From Picochlorum sp. 'celeri' (taxonomy: Eukaryota > Chlorophyta > Trebouxiophyceae), in the NCBI GenBank assembly GCA_010909725.1, contig JAACMV010000005.1, positions 124,001-188,000 of the forward strand: a stretch of DNA of 64,000 bases, in the 5' to 3' direction. The notes beneath the pieces are model-generated. The model saw only the letters and a program-made list of their open reading frames with translations, was not told the DNA's origin and searched no databases. The position numbers and the translations under genes are program-made. Positions within the stretch are counted from its first letter, which is position 1; every line of letters begins with the position of its first letter. Positions 10,445 to 22,466 of this stretch are shown here, piece by piece.

Positions 10445-11710
10445 ATGTATCCACGCTCCATGAATATGAACGGGTTTGATTTGAAACCTTGTGAGCATCA
10501 GGTAGCTGGGCACCTTTTTGAAGAAGGGAAAGCTGGGTGCCTCGTCGACAATCGAGGACACTTTTATAAACCTATACAGCCAGGTCCCAGGGGTGATAGA
10601 GAAAAAGAGTTTTATGAACGCTTACATCTGAGCAAAGAGGAAGGCCTGAAAGAGTATCGAAATAGATCATGGAACAGGGGATATATTGAAGCATTTACAT
10701 CAATCTTGCACGGCGGCTCATATTCTGAAGCGATCAAATCATTACTTGTCGTAACGCAGGAACAAACTATTGCAAGTGATCGGCGATTTTCCAGCCTTAT
10801 GAGTCACAGGTGTCCTACTTTCTCCAGGCAAGAATCCATATTGTACAAAGGAGAACCAAAAAAGATAAATGTGCTGCAGAAAGATGAATCAGGTATGGTA
10901 GAATGGACGAAAATAGGAGACGAAGAGATTATATGGGAAGATAACGAAAATGACGATGCTACTGAAGTCTCTCAGGAGTGTGGTGAGCCACCTGTTGGCT
11001 TCGCTGATCGAACAGACTTAGACAGCATCCCTGAGAAAATAAGGTCCCTGCCTTTCCTGATCAGGCATGCTCCTTTGTTGAAGGCAATACCAAAATTTTA
11101 TAAAGTCTGCTCAGTAGAAAATCGTACATTACTGGAGCTTGAAGACCTGGCACGCATGTACAGTCATCCTTGTATCATTGACATTAAGATTGGGCATCGC
11201 ACGTGGTATCCAGATGCAGACGAATCATATATAGAACGATGCAAGAAGAAAGATGCAAACACAACGCAACTTGACTTGGGATTCAAAATCTGTGGAATGC
11301 AGGTGTATCGTCATAGTGTAGGAGGATATTGGAGGGCAAGTAAACGGTGGTGCAAGACGTTATCAAAATCGACAATAGATCGTGCTTTGGAATCTTTTGT
11401 GCACAATGAAAATGGTTTAAAGCCCATGGATGTATACGGAGGCCCTGGCGGTGTAATACACCAACTGTCACTGTTGGAGGAGTGGTTTGCTTATCAAACA
11501 GAGTTTCGCTTTTATTCTTCATCTATCCTCATCTTATACGAAGGAGATGCAAAATCATCATCGGAAGCTAATATTTCGCTTCGGATGGTTGATTTCGCCC
11601 ATGCATTCAGCACCAAGAATGAAGAACAAATGGGAAGGGATGAAAATTACTTGGAAGGTCTCAAATCCTTCAAGGCTCATTTAGTTAGATTGCTCAGCAA
11701 ATATTTTTGA
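10445..11710 (+). CDS. Inositol polyphosphate kinase (IPMK/IP6K/IP3K family)
   Basis: Soluble kinase of the IPK family, phosphorylating inositol phosphates in the pathway to InsP6 and pyrophosphorylated inositols, 421 aa in one exon. The family signature P-x3-D-x-K-x-G is present as PCIIDIKIGHRTWYPDA. SSSILILYEG matches the SSLL element, and RMVDFAHAF followed by DENYLEGL is the metal-binding D-F segment plus the conserved end of the domain. Upstream, QVAGHLFEEGKAG and FYKPIQPGPRGDREKEFYE form the nucleotide-binding lobe. An acidic insertion of more than 100 residues (around residues 90-205) separates the two halves, longer than in minimal plant IPMKs, so substrate class (IPMK versus IP6K) is left open. 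Convergent with ArgC, 46 nt between stops. Confidence 0.92.
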   Translation: MYPRSMNMNGFDLKPCEHQVAGHLFEEGKAGCLVDNRGHFYKPIQPGPRGDREKEFYERLHLSKEEGLKEYRNRSWNRGYIEAFTSILHGGSYSEAIKSLLVVTQEQTIASDRRFSSLMSHRCPTFSRQESILYKGEPKKINVLQKDESGMVEWTKIGDEEIIWEDNENDDATEVSQECGEPPVGFADRTDLDSIPEKIRSLPFLIRHAPLLKAIPKFYKVCSVENRTLLELEDLARMYSHPCIIDIKIGHRTWYPDADESYIERCKKKDANTTQLDLGFKICGMQVYRHSVGGYWRASKRWCKTLSKSTIDRALESFVHNENGLKPMDVYGGPGGVIHQLSLLEEWFAYQTEFRFYSSSILILYEGDAKSSSEANISLRMVDFAHAFSTKNEEQMGRDENYLEGLKSFKAHLVRLLSKYF

Positions 11711-11756
11711 AGTTTTACCTTGTTCTTTCATTATTATTAAATCTTTTTGAGTGGTA

Positions 11757-13016
11757 TTATGGATACAAAGCTTGTTGTAAAATTCCAGTTGTCTCTGGCA
11801 CTCCAAATAACAAATTCATGTTTTGAATGGCTTGCCCTGATGCTCCCTTTACCAAATTATCAATCACAGATAGCACAATAGCACGACCAGATATTCTATC
11901 TTCAAAAACACTGATATGACAGAAGTTTGTTCCCCTAACATGATGCGTATACGGAGCGACACCTGGCTTTAGCACGTGAACAAATGGTTCCGATTTATAT
12001 CGTTCCTCCAAAGCAGTGCGGAGCTCTTCCACGCCTGTTCCTTCAGACATTCTCACATAGGAGGCAGTTTCCATGCCTCTACTCATAGGCATCAAGTGTG
12101 GTGTGAAACTGATCTTGACATCTTTTCCTGAAGCCATTGAAAGTCCCTGCTCAATCTCTGGCATGTGTCGGTGCTTTCCGACGCCATATGCATTCACTCC
12201 CTCAGCTGCTTCACAATATAGCAAATTCTGCTTAGCACTTCTCCCAGCGCCACTAATTCCAGACTTTGCGTCAATTATAATATCTTCGGTCGCGATGAGC
12301 CCCTTTTCCACCAAAGGAACCAGCCCCAACTGTACACACGTTGGATAGCACCCTGGGTTTGCCACAACCCTTGCCTTCTTTACTTCCTCACGCGCAAGTT
12401 CTGTCAGGCCATAAACAACCTCCTTCTGAAGTTCTGGTGCTTTGTGCTCCCCTCCATACCATTCAGCATAGGTGTTCACATCTTTCAACCTGAAGTCTGC
12501 TGAGAGATCAACCACTTTAACATTCATGGGCAATGATGCCAGAACTTCCTGCGTTGTCGCGTGAGGCAAGCAACAAAATGCTGCATCGATGGAACTCCAA
12601 TCCACATCAGCAATTTTTACGAGGGTTTGATCATCCGTTGCAGAGGCCAGGTGTGGGAATACACTAGAGAACTTCTGCCCAGCCTTGCTCTCTCCTGTCA
12701 GTGCTGTTACTTTGAAGTCTGGGTGCAACGATAGGAGCCTCATAACCTCAGCTCCAGTATATCCTGAGGCACCCAAGACAGCAATGTTTTGTTGCTCACC
12801 TGCTGCATGTACTGCAATCTGCCGTCTGTCCATCTGCAAGGGCAAGGTATAGGGCTTCAAATATACATCATCGAACGACAGAGCATCGCGCTGTGATGTA
12901 TTCCATCGTAATCACAAACATACCCTGTGTGATTTAGATCGACTCGATGCCATCATCCCTTTCGAACGTCCATAGGGCACTGGTGCTCGCCTCAAGCTCG
13001 TGGCGGAAGAAACCAT
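11757..13016 (-). CDS. ARGC: N-acetyl-gamma-glutamyl-phosphate reductase, plastid type, two exons
   Basis: Catalyses the NADPH-dependent reduction of N-acetylglutamyl phosphate in arginine synthesis, normally in the chloroplast. Exon 1 (12924-13016) encodes a serine/arginine-rich transit peptide starting MVSSATSLRRAPVPYGRSKG. A 33-nt intron (12891-12923; donor AGG|GTATGT, acceptor CACAG|) joins in phase 0 to exon 2 (11757-12890). The mature enzyme shows the nucleotide-binding LGASGYTGAE, SADFRLKD, the catalytic cysteine in NPGCYPT, KSGISGAGR and HRHMPEIEQ. Total about 409 aa. The in-frame TGA within the intron means the intron must be removed. The acceptor and phase are consistent, and no better splice pair was found. 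Confidence 0.93.
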
Positions 13017-13244
13017 GATACGTTAACCTTTCAAAGATATGTTTGCAGATAAAAAGGTTATTTGTGACCACTCTTGCGACCTTTGGCTGAAATGTATGGG
13101 CTTGCAGATGCAAACTCGCCGCAACATGGCATCACCCTGAGGCAGGGAGAAATTTCAGACGATGGGGAGACTGATGACATCCTTTTTACAACATCAAATC
13201 TCGGTCTTCAGAACACGTTCTAGCATTTCACCATACATATAGAT

Positions 13245-14002
13245 TCAAAATTTTGCCCTCTTCATGCTCCCATGCTTTGTTGACAGCCGCTTCTTGACAG
13301 GCCTACCAAATTTATCCTTCACCGTTCTGTCCTCTGTTGCTGCTTTCTTTACCTGACATGGTCTATTGCCTATGTATTGGCCTTGCATCTCCCTGAGAGC
13401 CTGTGCGCCTTCTTTTATACTACCTAACGAAACAAAGCCGAACCCTTTGCTTTTATTTGTATGAGTCTGTCGCATTACTTTGGCCATATTGAATGATTCG
13501 TATCTATTAAAGGCACTCGTCAGCATAGAATCAGTCACTTCTGGGCCTAAATTCCCTACAAATATTCGAAAATCATTCTCAGGCCACTCTAGAAGCTTCG
13601 GATCGACCCAGCGGCGTCCAGCTGCTTGCCTTATAACTCCAACATTGGCCTGGCCTGGTGTTGCTCTTGGTGGTGCCTTGGCTCGATTTGGCTGACTGAT
13701 ACTCCTTACGTCTTCATTATACACTTCTTCTGGGACTCTTGATACTGATGGTGCATTCGAAATGACCGCAGACCGCTTCACAGACGCTTGGACACTTGCT
13801 TTTCCAGAACTCAGTCTTTGCGAACTTTCTCGAGCAGCAACATCAGCATCACGACCACCATCTCTATGTGACTGCATTAATTTAATAACGAAAATGTCAT
13901 GCACCATGGAGCAAAACGCCGCGTTACGTGTCTACATACCTGTGAAACTTCTTTTTCTACGGTGGCTATTTCGGCATAGAAGTCTGCCAATTCGTCTCCC
14001 AT
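13245..14002 (-). CDS. RBM42-like RNA-binding protein, two exons
   Basis: Nuclear RRM protein of the RBM42 family, linked to spliceosomal tri-snRNP and mRNA handling, 229 aa. Exon 1 (13940-14002) encodes MGDELADFYAEIATVEKEVS. A 68-nt intron (13872-13939; donor CAG|GTATGT, acceptor ATGCAG|) joins in phase 0 to exon 2 (13245-13871). After a low-complexity region, AAGRRWVDPKLLEWPENDF leads into the RRM with RNP2 RIFVGNLG and RNP1 KSKGFGFVSL, then a basic tail with KHGSMKRAKF. The order WxDPxLLEWPE-RRM-basic end is diagnostic of RBM42. Divergent from the OTU protease with 200 nt between start codons; that promoter carries the AGATCT element at 14097-14118. A TGTAA lies about 55 nt past the stop. 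Confidence 0.93.
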
Positions 14003-14096
14003 GATGGTTCTCAAAGATTATATAGTGATTAATTTGCCAAGTGAAGAAATTTCCAAATACATTATCACCAAAGCTTTGCTTCGGAAGCAATCTTGA

Positions 14097-14118
14097 AGAT
14101 CTAGCAGATCTAGATCTG
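14097..14118. promoter_or_regulatory. AGATCT triple-repeat element in the RBM42/OTU divergent promoter
   Basis: Three AGATCT hexamers: one at 14097-14102, then, three bases later, a 13-mer AGATCTAGATCTG at 14106-14118. The same 13-mer with a third AGATCT four bases upstream occurs at 20028-20050. The arrangement is palindromic and suggests binding of a dimeric factor, which is inference. Confidence 0.45.
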
Positions 14119-14202
14119 AGACCTTGCACGTTCTCATGCAACATACTATCAAGAATATCCTGTAGTAACATCAGTTGAAAAAGAATCATCAAAATCGATA
14201 GG

Positions 14203-15319
14203 ATGGGTCGAAAAGGAGGAGGCAGATCGGCCTTCATGAAAGCAGCCATGCGAGCCCCTGCTAGCGGCACCCAAGACGAGCAGGAGGGCGATGTACTCGA
14301 GAAGGAAAAGATGTCAACGGAAGACAAAATCATGGATGAAGGAGACGAAATTCGGAAAACTGATGCACAGGAATCCCTCCACGGCGCCGAGGAAGTCCCT
14401 GAGCAGGAAACGAAAGGGCAGATGACTCAGCGTCATAAGAGGGAAGCGAAAGCGCTCAAAGATAAAGTCAAGAGAATGGGAAAGAAAGGGAAGGAGGAAG
14501 GAGCAAAGTTGCTATCAGAAATGGAGGATAGGCATGCTGCAGAGTTGAAGAATCTTGAGATTCGTGAAACAGAGCCAACAGTGGAAGAGGTCACCATATC
14601 CCTGTACTCTAGCAAAGTGGGTGAGCCCCGTAAAACGAAGGCGCAGAAACGTAGAGAAAAACTTATGAAAGAGGAACAGGAAAGAGAGGAGCGGATAGCA
14701 GCAGAAAACGAAGCTAGAGGAGAGTCAGAGAAAGAGAAGGAGGAGGCTGCATTGACAGAGTTGTTGCATTCATGTGGCCTTGTGATTCATGATATTATTC
14801 CAGACGGGCATTGTCTTTACAAATCTCTAGGTATGTATTCATTCACTTGTTTTTGGACCCGACACTTTTCGTACGCCGAGAGGGCTCAGTAGATCATTTT
14901 TTTGTGCAGATGATCAAATACATTGCCTACCAGACAAAGGGGCTACAATTGCAGCAACTCTTGGTCAAGATGCATCCGACTTGAGCTACTTGAAGCTTAG
15001 ATCAATATGCGCAGATTCACTTCGTTCGCATAAGGATGATTTCATTCACTTTTTGGCTGAAGATGATGTCAGCTCTAGCGAGGGTGACAGGTTCGAGGCT
15101 TACTGCAATGAAGTTGAGAAAACCGCAGCATGGGGGGGACATCTTGAAATACAAGCAATATCGATAGCTCTTAAAGTTCACATTAAGGTTTACACTGTGG
15201 GGATTTCAGCAATAGATATCGGCGAGGAGTATCATGGGGAAAACACATTCCTTCAGATTTGCTATTTGAAGCATGCATTCGGACTAGGAGAACATTACAA
15301 TTCTACAAGAACCATATAA
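14203..15319 (+). CDS. OTU-family deubiquitinase (OTUD6-like), two exons
   Basis: Cysteine protease that removes ubiquitin, 345 aa. The first part (residues about 1-190) is highly charged with a lysine/glutamate coiled coil, as in OTUD6 proteins. Exon 1 (14203-14830) ends at the catalytic site DGHCLYKSL, holding the Asp and Cys of the triad. A 79-nt intron (14831-14909; donor CTAG|GTATGT, acceptor TGTGCAG|) in phase 1 joins exon 2 (14910-15319), which begins DDQIHCLPD and ends with GLGEHYNSTRTI, holding the catalytic histidine before tyrosine-asparagine. The first ATG follows an upstream AT-rich promoter shared with RBM42. A TGTAA lies 26 nt past the stop. Assignment to the OTU family is firm; the subfamily is inferred from the charged N-terminus. 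Confidence 0.93.
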
Positions 15320-15448
15320 ATCCACTATTTCTGAAAATTTGAATTGTAAAATTGATGATGGATTGTTTCAGCTAGTTCTAATGCTTTGAACCAGTCGGCT
15401 GGACGCAATAAAGGAGCGTTTGTAATTTGCTTCCGGAACTGAGCGGAC

Positions 15449-15793
15449 ATGTGTCTTCTATGCTGCGCCTATTTGGGTTACAAAGGCAACAAAGCTATGG
15501 ATACTATATCGAAAACCAATACTCAACCTGTCGATAGCTATTGGAAGACAGAGATTCAAACATCTTTGAGGGTGCGCAGCTCAATCCAATTGGTTCAAAA
15601 CGTCGCATGTGATCTTCTCATGCACATTTATATCTGATGATTGTAGATTAGGAGAATTGAGTCGGGGAAGGCTCCAAAAGTCGAAGAACCTCCGACGCGA
15701 AGAAAAGTGTCGCAAAAGGAGAAGGAGAGCAAGGAGAGGCTGCAACGACTCGTGGAAGCTCATGCTCCACGCGGAAATAGAAGCAAGAAATAG
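15449..15793 (+). CDS. Small basic protein of unknown function, two exons
   Basis: A small spliced gene that I do not recognise. Exon 1 (15449-15571) ends TSLR, then donor AGG|GTGCGC and acceptor TTGTAG| bound a 75-nt intron (15572-15646) in phase 0. Exon 2 (15647-15793) encodes IRRIESGKAPKVEEPPTRRK, a lysine/glutamate helix (KEKESKERLQRLVEAH) and a basic end NRSKK. Length is 89 aa from the ATG at 15449, or 73 aa from the ATG at 15497. Clean splice signals, matching phase and a natural stop support coding status. The stop is only 8 nt from the stop of the convergent phosphopantothenate ligase gene. It could be a nucleolar or ribosome-associated protein, but that is only a guess from composition. 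Confidence 0.6.
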
Positions 15794-15801
15794 TCGCTCC
15801 A

Positions 15802-16937
15802 CTATGTGGTACTTTGAAGAAAATACTTTTCATGGATGTGGATTAACTCTCCAACCAGCAGCTCCTCGATAGCCCGGACGTCTTTTGGTCGTTGAATATG
15901 GACTGGCTCATTCCCCTGATGTTTATTGAAGAGTAGGACGGACTCTTTTCTCGAATGAAGCAGATTAGCTACAACACAATCGACTTGGTACATTTCTATG
16001 GATTTCTTCGCTTTCGTTTCTAATATCGATTGATCAGTCTCGAGTTTAAAGCTCACAATCATTGCATCTGGGATCCAATCACGACGCATCACGCCCAAGG
16101 CCTTGGGAACCTTTGACAGATGGATTGACAAATCAGCCTCTCTCGACTGTATTTTATGCTCGGCCTGTGCATTAGTACACCAAAAAATTAGTGAAAAGCA
16201 AATATTTCATTGAGAGAAGAATCAGCTCCACTGCACAACGTACCAAGCTTCCCCAGGGGATGTAGAAATCAGAGACTGCAGCTGCGCAATACATCATAGC
16301 TCTTTCATGGCATACAGCAAGCGCTGTACAGATAACTTCCAATGTCTACAGCGATATCGTCATAAGATTAGTTCTTTTAGGAATATGGAAGGTACCACCT
16401 AGCCATGTACATCAAATCTGCAAGACGCAGTACCTTTAGATATTCAAATAATGTTGTAAATTTGATCCGCAGCATTCTCCCTTTGCGGACATACGTGAAT
16501 GATGTCATCAGTCCTTGCGCAAGGTTTTCCCGGAGTTCCAACTTATATTTCCCTGTCACAGAACTGATGCGGTGCTCCACCACATCAGACATGCAGTCTC
16601 CCGACAAATGCTCTTCAAATTCCGAGATGAACGGCTGAGCCGATCCGTGTCGTGTCAGGAAGATGACATGATACCCATGCTTGAGGAACTCTTCACAGGA
16701 AAGAGCGCCCCTCGTCCCTTTGCTGAAATTGTCGATGAATCTCACACAATTCTTCTCCAATGGAACAGTAGTACCCCCTGACGTGACACAAACAATACGG
16801 TTCTGACCACTTGCTTTCGTATTGACCTGAAGAATAAACTCTCTTACTTTCTCCGCGACATTCTCCATCCCGCTAGAAGGAGCATCCCTGAGAAATTCAT
16901 TCAAAATATGTGTCTCATTTTGACTCGAAGACTCCAT
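15802..16937 (-). CDS. PPCS: Phosphopantothenate-cysteine ligase, eukaryotic type, three exons
   Basis: Joins cysteine to 4'-phosphopantothenate in coenzyme A synthesis; the eukaryotic form is a stand-alone enzyme using ATP. Exon 1 (16434-16937) contains [20 protein letters not shown] and FSKGTRGA, the core signature of human and plant PPCS. Intron 1 (16346-16433, 88 nt; donor AAG|GTACTG) and intron 2 (16165-16243, 79 nt; donor TTG|GTACGT) are both phase 0. Exon 2 (16244-16345) has the conserved [13 protein letters not shown]. Exon 3 (15802-16164) has [10 protein letters not shown] and VVANLLHSR. Total 322 aa, close to the human enzyme. The start at 16937 is the first ATG giving a family-like N-terminus; the frame is open 33 codons upstream. 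Confidence 0.94.
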
Positions 16938-18049
16938 CCCATAAAAGCTATAGAATCTCCAGCACAGTGGCGTTTGTAAGAGACTCAGACCATACTCAGA
17001 ACCATTAATGCAGAATACATGGGTTTGATTGTACAACGAGACCCTATTTCAGGATGATATAACATGATAATAATATGAATCAGGCATTCACATTCGCCAC
17101 CATCGATAATGGAGGCAAAACTTTTTGAAAGCACGTGTGTCTATGCAGACGCACCATTAAAGCTGCCGTTGATGGGACTCTGCATGTATGCACAATGCAT
17201 CCTGGAGTGATGACAGGATGACCTCCATCAGACGCGTAAAGTCTATTCTCCGAATTTTTGAGAGCTTAATAAGATTCAGGTCTAGTGATTCAGACGGGAC
17301 AAAACAGTGGCGTGCACAGGATATCCTGGTCTTTGCAGTGTGAGACTGCATGATAAATGCATTCTAGTGCAAAGCTCCACATTGCCTTTGAGCAGCACAC
17401 ATTGGTCACACCTGGTCTGCAAGACGCATGTGTTCAGGAAAAGTGTATGAAATGCTGCTTGAAAGGGGAAACCTGTCTCTTAGAATTACAGGCATCCATG
17501 CATTTGCACTCATTTGAGCACTTTGCTCGAGTCCAGAAACAAGATGTGACCATTTTCTGAGGGGTTATATCCTTGCCAAGGTAGCAGACAAGTCTCCATT
17601 TCAAAATTTTATGGGTAGGATATGTTTAGTGTAAGCGGCATGACAGATACGTATGTGCCACTTTATCATGAGAGCATCAATGTCGATTGTTGCATGATTG
17701 AACATGGTTGAATTACACAAAAAGTGCTGAAATAGTTGGGTGATTCTGGATCTAGGATCGAAGGTTTCTGCAGATAAGCCGCACAGCTGAAGAGAAAGCG
17801 GAAGAGGACTTGATATGATAATGACGCACCGGCCAGAATTCTCTAAATGTCTAGAAAGGTTCCAAGAAGGAGCAAATTGTCTCGGATTCACGGATCGTCC
17901 GTAAAAAGTACAGGGTGGTTTTGGAATGATTGATTTCCCTAAATAGATGAATACGAATATCCCCATGAGTGATAATAGTAGCTGCTCTTACATTATGCTC
18001 TTAGATTATAATCAATTTCATAGGATACTGCACGGTACTGCTGTTGGCA
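16938..18049. other. 1.1-kb region with no confident gene
   Basis: Lies between two divergently transcribed genes. Several short ATG-started frames occur on the plus strand (for example 42 codons from 17219 and 67 codons from 17357), and one of 121 codons occurs on the minus strand (17601-17966). None shows a domain, and I found no phase-consistent splicing that joins them. Upstream exons of the plastid membrane protein gene could be hidden here. No tRNA-like B box or snRNA motif was seen. Confidence 0.45.
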
Positions 18050-19779
18050 ATGTATTTCAAACGTGTCATTGGTCCTTGTCAGGGGGACCTTGTGATTGTC
18101 AGTGTTCAGTCGACTCAAAAATGTTCGCTTCATCGCTCATATTGTTATGACGGAGTATTCTCTCGGCCAGGTGGATGGACAAGGTGTCGTGCACGTGACG
18201 ACAAAGGAGACCACATAATTGTAAGTGGCCGAGAAATGATTGGGAACGATGTCCTGCGACAGGTTGTTGCTCAAAAGAATGCAATAGATGTCAAGAATGT
18301 ATTGATAGATCAGTATCCAGATGCGAGCGTGTTGGGGGAAGATGACTGTTTGAAAATTTTGGCATCTTGTGTCTCTGCTGAGAACTACGAGTTGGTTCTG
18401 TCAATTTTTGCATCTCTTTTCAGTCCTAGTGAGGCAGCAGGTTCATTTGATTCAGAAAACACGTTTGAATGGCCTAGAACACGCGAGTCTTTGAGTGCAG
18501 AGGTTGTCAAGCTCTTGTGTCGGAACTTGGAGACAAAGACCGCTCTCGAGATACTGAACATCATACGGCATCGCGGTGTACAGTCCTCAGAGGATATTCA
18601 TTTTGGTTTTGTTGTCGATTGCCCCGATGGGCGTGGGAGACCTCTCGCGTTGATGCAGCCCCATGAAGGCTCCAAAGTTGTGCCAGATTCCTACTCCAAG
18701 TATGAATATGAAATCTTTTCAGGGCGAGTTGTGAGGTCGGAGTCGGAGTCTCTTGTTTCCACTTTGTCCTGGTGGAAACAAATCGGTTTTCAACTGGGTC
18801 GGATGCCAACTGCTGCACTGCATACAATGACAATTGAAGCACCCTCAGGCCAGCAGAGAACTTTCAAGTTTGGAACACCACTTTCGAGTGCTCCTGCAAA
18901 AGTTGGGGATCGAGTATCACTGGTTTGTTCTCCAGAGCAAGGGAAATCATCGAGACAAAGCATGCGGTACAGTGGTATCTTAACCCCATCACCACCTGGC
19001 ACACGGCCAGGAGAACCTCTCTCAATTACCAATCATACTGTGGGCGGCAGCACAGATTTGAACAGACCTGTAGACACGAATGATACTCTCCCGGGTTTGA
19101 AATGGCTATTGCCCGCACTGGTATTTTTTGTAGGAGTGGATGCGGCTTCTAGTATTATAAATCCACTTTATCCAATGCTTTTTGCAGGCATGGTTGGCTC
19201 ATCTGCTTTGGCTCTGTCACTTGGATCAAATGTTGTGCTGCCAAATTTGAAGAAACTACCAGATAGCTCACTAGGACTTCAAGAGACACGACAGGGGCTA
19301 CTCCAAGAACATGTGCGGCTGACGTCCAATATGCAGCAATTAATGTTGGAAACAGTTGCTGATGTTAGAATGCTGGCAAGGCTATGGCAGCTTTTAGGCA
19401 AAATGAACTCGATGGAGCACCATAAAGCGTACACGTCACGAATTGAGAGAGTAATAGAAGCGAAAGATGCAATGGAAAATAGATTAGAAGCGCGCATCTC
19501 GATGATACACGAGTATGCAAAAGTACTTAGCATGATTGAAATTGAAGTAGAAATGGAGACAGATATCCCGTTGGCTGAATATCAAGGTACGATCTGCATC
19601 ATTACAAGGGCCTATATTTGCTTTCTGATTCAAATACATCACGGGAACCTGCAGATATCCAGAGAGAATTATCCAGATTGAGTGAAATTGAAAATCTCCA
19701 GGAGGAATGGCAGGCCAAGGTAGAAGCACAGGACGAGGTTGAAAAGTTGCTGAGATCTTACTCTTCAGATGACCTATAA
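18050..19779 (+). CDS. Conserved plant/algal plastid membrane protein of unknown function, two exons
   Basis: Resembles a plant family of predicted chloroplast membrane proteins with no assigned function. Exon 1 runs to 19586. A 68-nt intron (19587-19654; donor CAAG|GTACGA, acceptor CTGCAG|) in phase 1 joins exon 2 (19655-19779), whose product is a coiled coil ending RSYSSDDL. The most conserved part is two adjacent hydrophobic segments: TLPGLKWLLPALVFFVGVDA and then SIINPLYPMLFAGMVGSSAL. A helical region follows, with MLARLWQLLGKM and MIEIEVEMETDIP. The N-terminal half is poorly conserved and looks helical. The start is uncertain: 18050 is the first ATG in frame, 18236 is another candidate, and an upstream transit-peptide exon is possible. 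A TGTAA lies 40 nt past the stop. Confidence 0.7.
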
Positions 19780-20348
19780 AGCTGCTTTTGTAGTGCTCCA
19801 TGAGGGCTTGGGTGATAGTGTAACCGCCTCTGAAATGTCTCCCTCTCATACGAATCCAGGCAGTCGGTCATATTGAGGTTGCCATCCCCTGCAGTACGTG
19901 GAGAAAGCATCTCAAGGCGACAGTCTCCCATGCAAACATTCACGAGGTCTGCACTTGTTGCCTCTGTTTTGTGCTGTAATCAAAGAGTTAGTGAAGCTTT
20001 GCTCGAATGATGCACATATCTAGATCCAGATCTGCGCAGATCTAGATCTGCAATCCAGATTGCATGCAAAATCCAACTGGATAATGTCAACATGAATTTT
20101 GATCCGATGCCCCTCTGTAAGACAAACGAGATTTGTTATCACCTCTGGTTTGCTAGAATTTGGTACATTTGAAAAGAAGTCGGTGTTGTGCCGGACGAGT
20201 TTGCTGAACCAGAGATACCGAGACTCGTGTATCGAGTAACCAAGAGTGTGGCCAGTGACCAATCGATTGCCTCTTTTGGGGAAGAATTATATCCTTAGAA
20301 GAAGATAACAGGAGGTTACTGCGATAACATCTGACTATCCAGGGCAAA
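19780..20348. other. Intergenic region upstream of the photodecarboxylase
   Basis: Holds a TGTAA at 19819-19823 (likely the 3' end of the upstream gene) and the AGATCT element at 20028-20050. The remaining sequence must include the FAP promoter. Open frames on the minus strand here lack any recognisable domain. Confidence 0.5.
20028..20050. promoter_or_regulatory. AGATCT triple-repeat element upstream of the photodecarboxylase
   Basis: AGATCT at 20028-20033, a GCGC spacer, then the 13-mer AGATCTAGATCTG at 20038-20050. AGATCT-GCGC-AGATCT is itself a perfect 16-bp palindrome. It sits about 300 nt before the FAP start codon and matches the element at 14097-14118. Confidence 0.45.
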
Positions 20349-22354
<2,006 letters not shown>

Positions 22355-22466
22355 TACTGAAGTTTGAATGTAACATTGACAAGAATAATGCATCAATCAT
22401 ATGAAAAAATCTTGATTATGTATCATATTATGCATATATATGCAGTGTACACCTGCTTTCTGGTCA

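Noticed and set aside
17601..17966. Minus-strand frame of 121 codons
   Set aside because: No motif recognised; composition resembles random AT-rich sequence.
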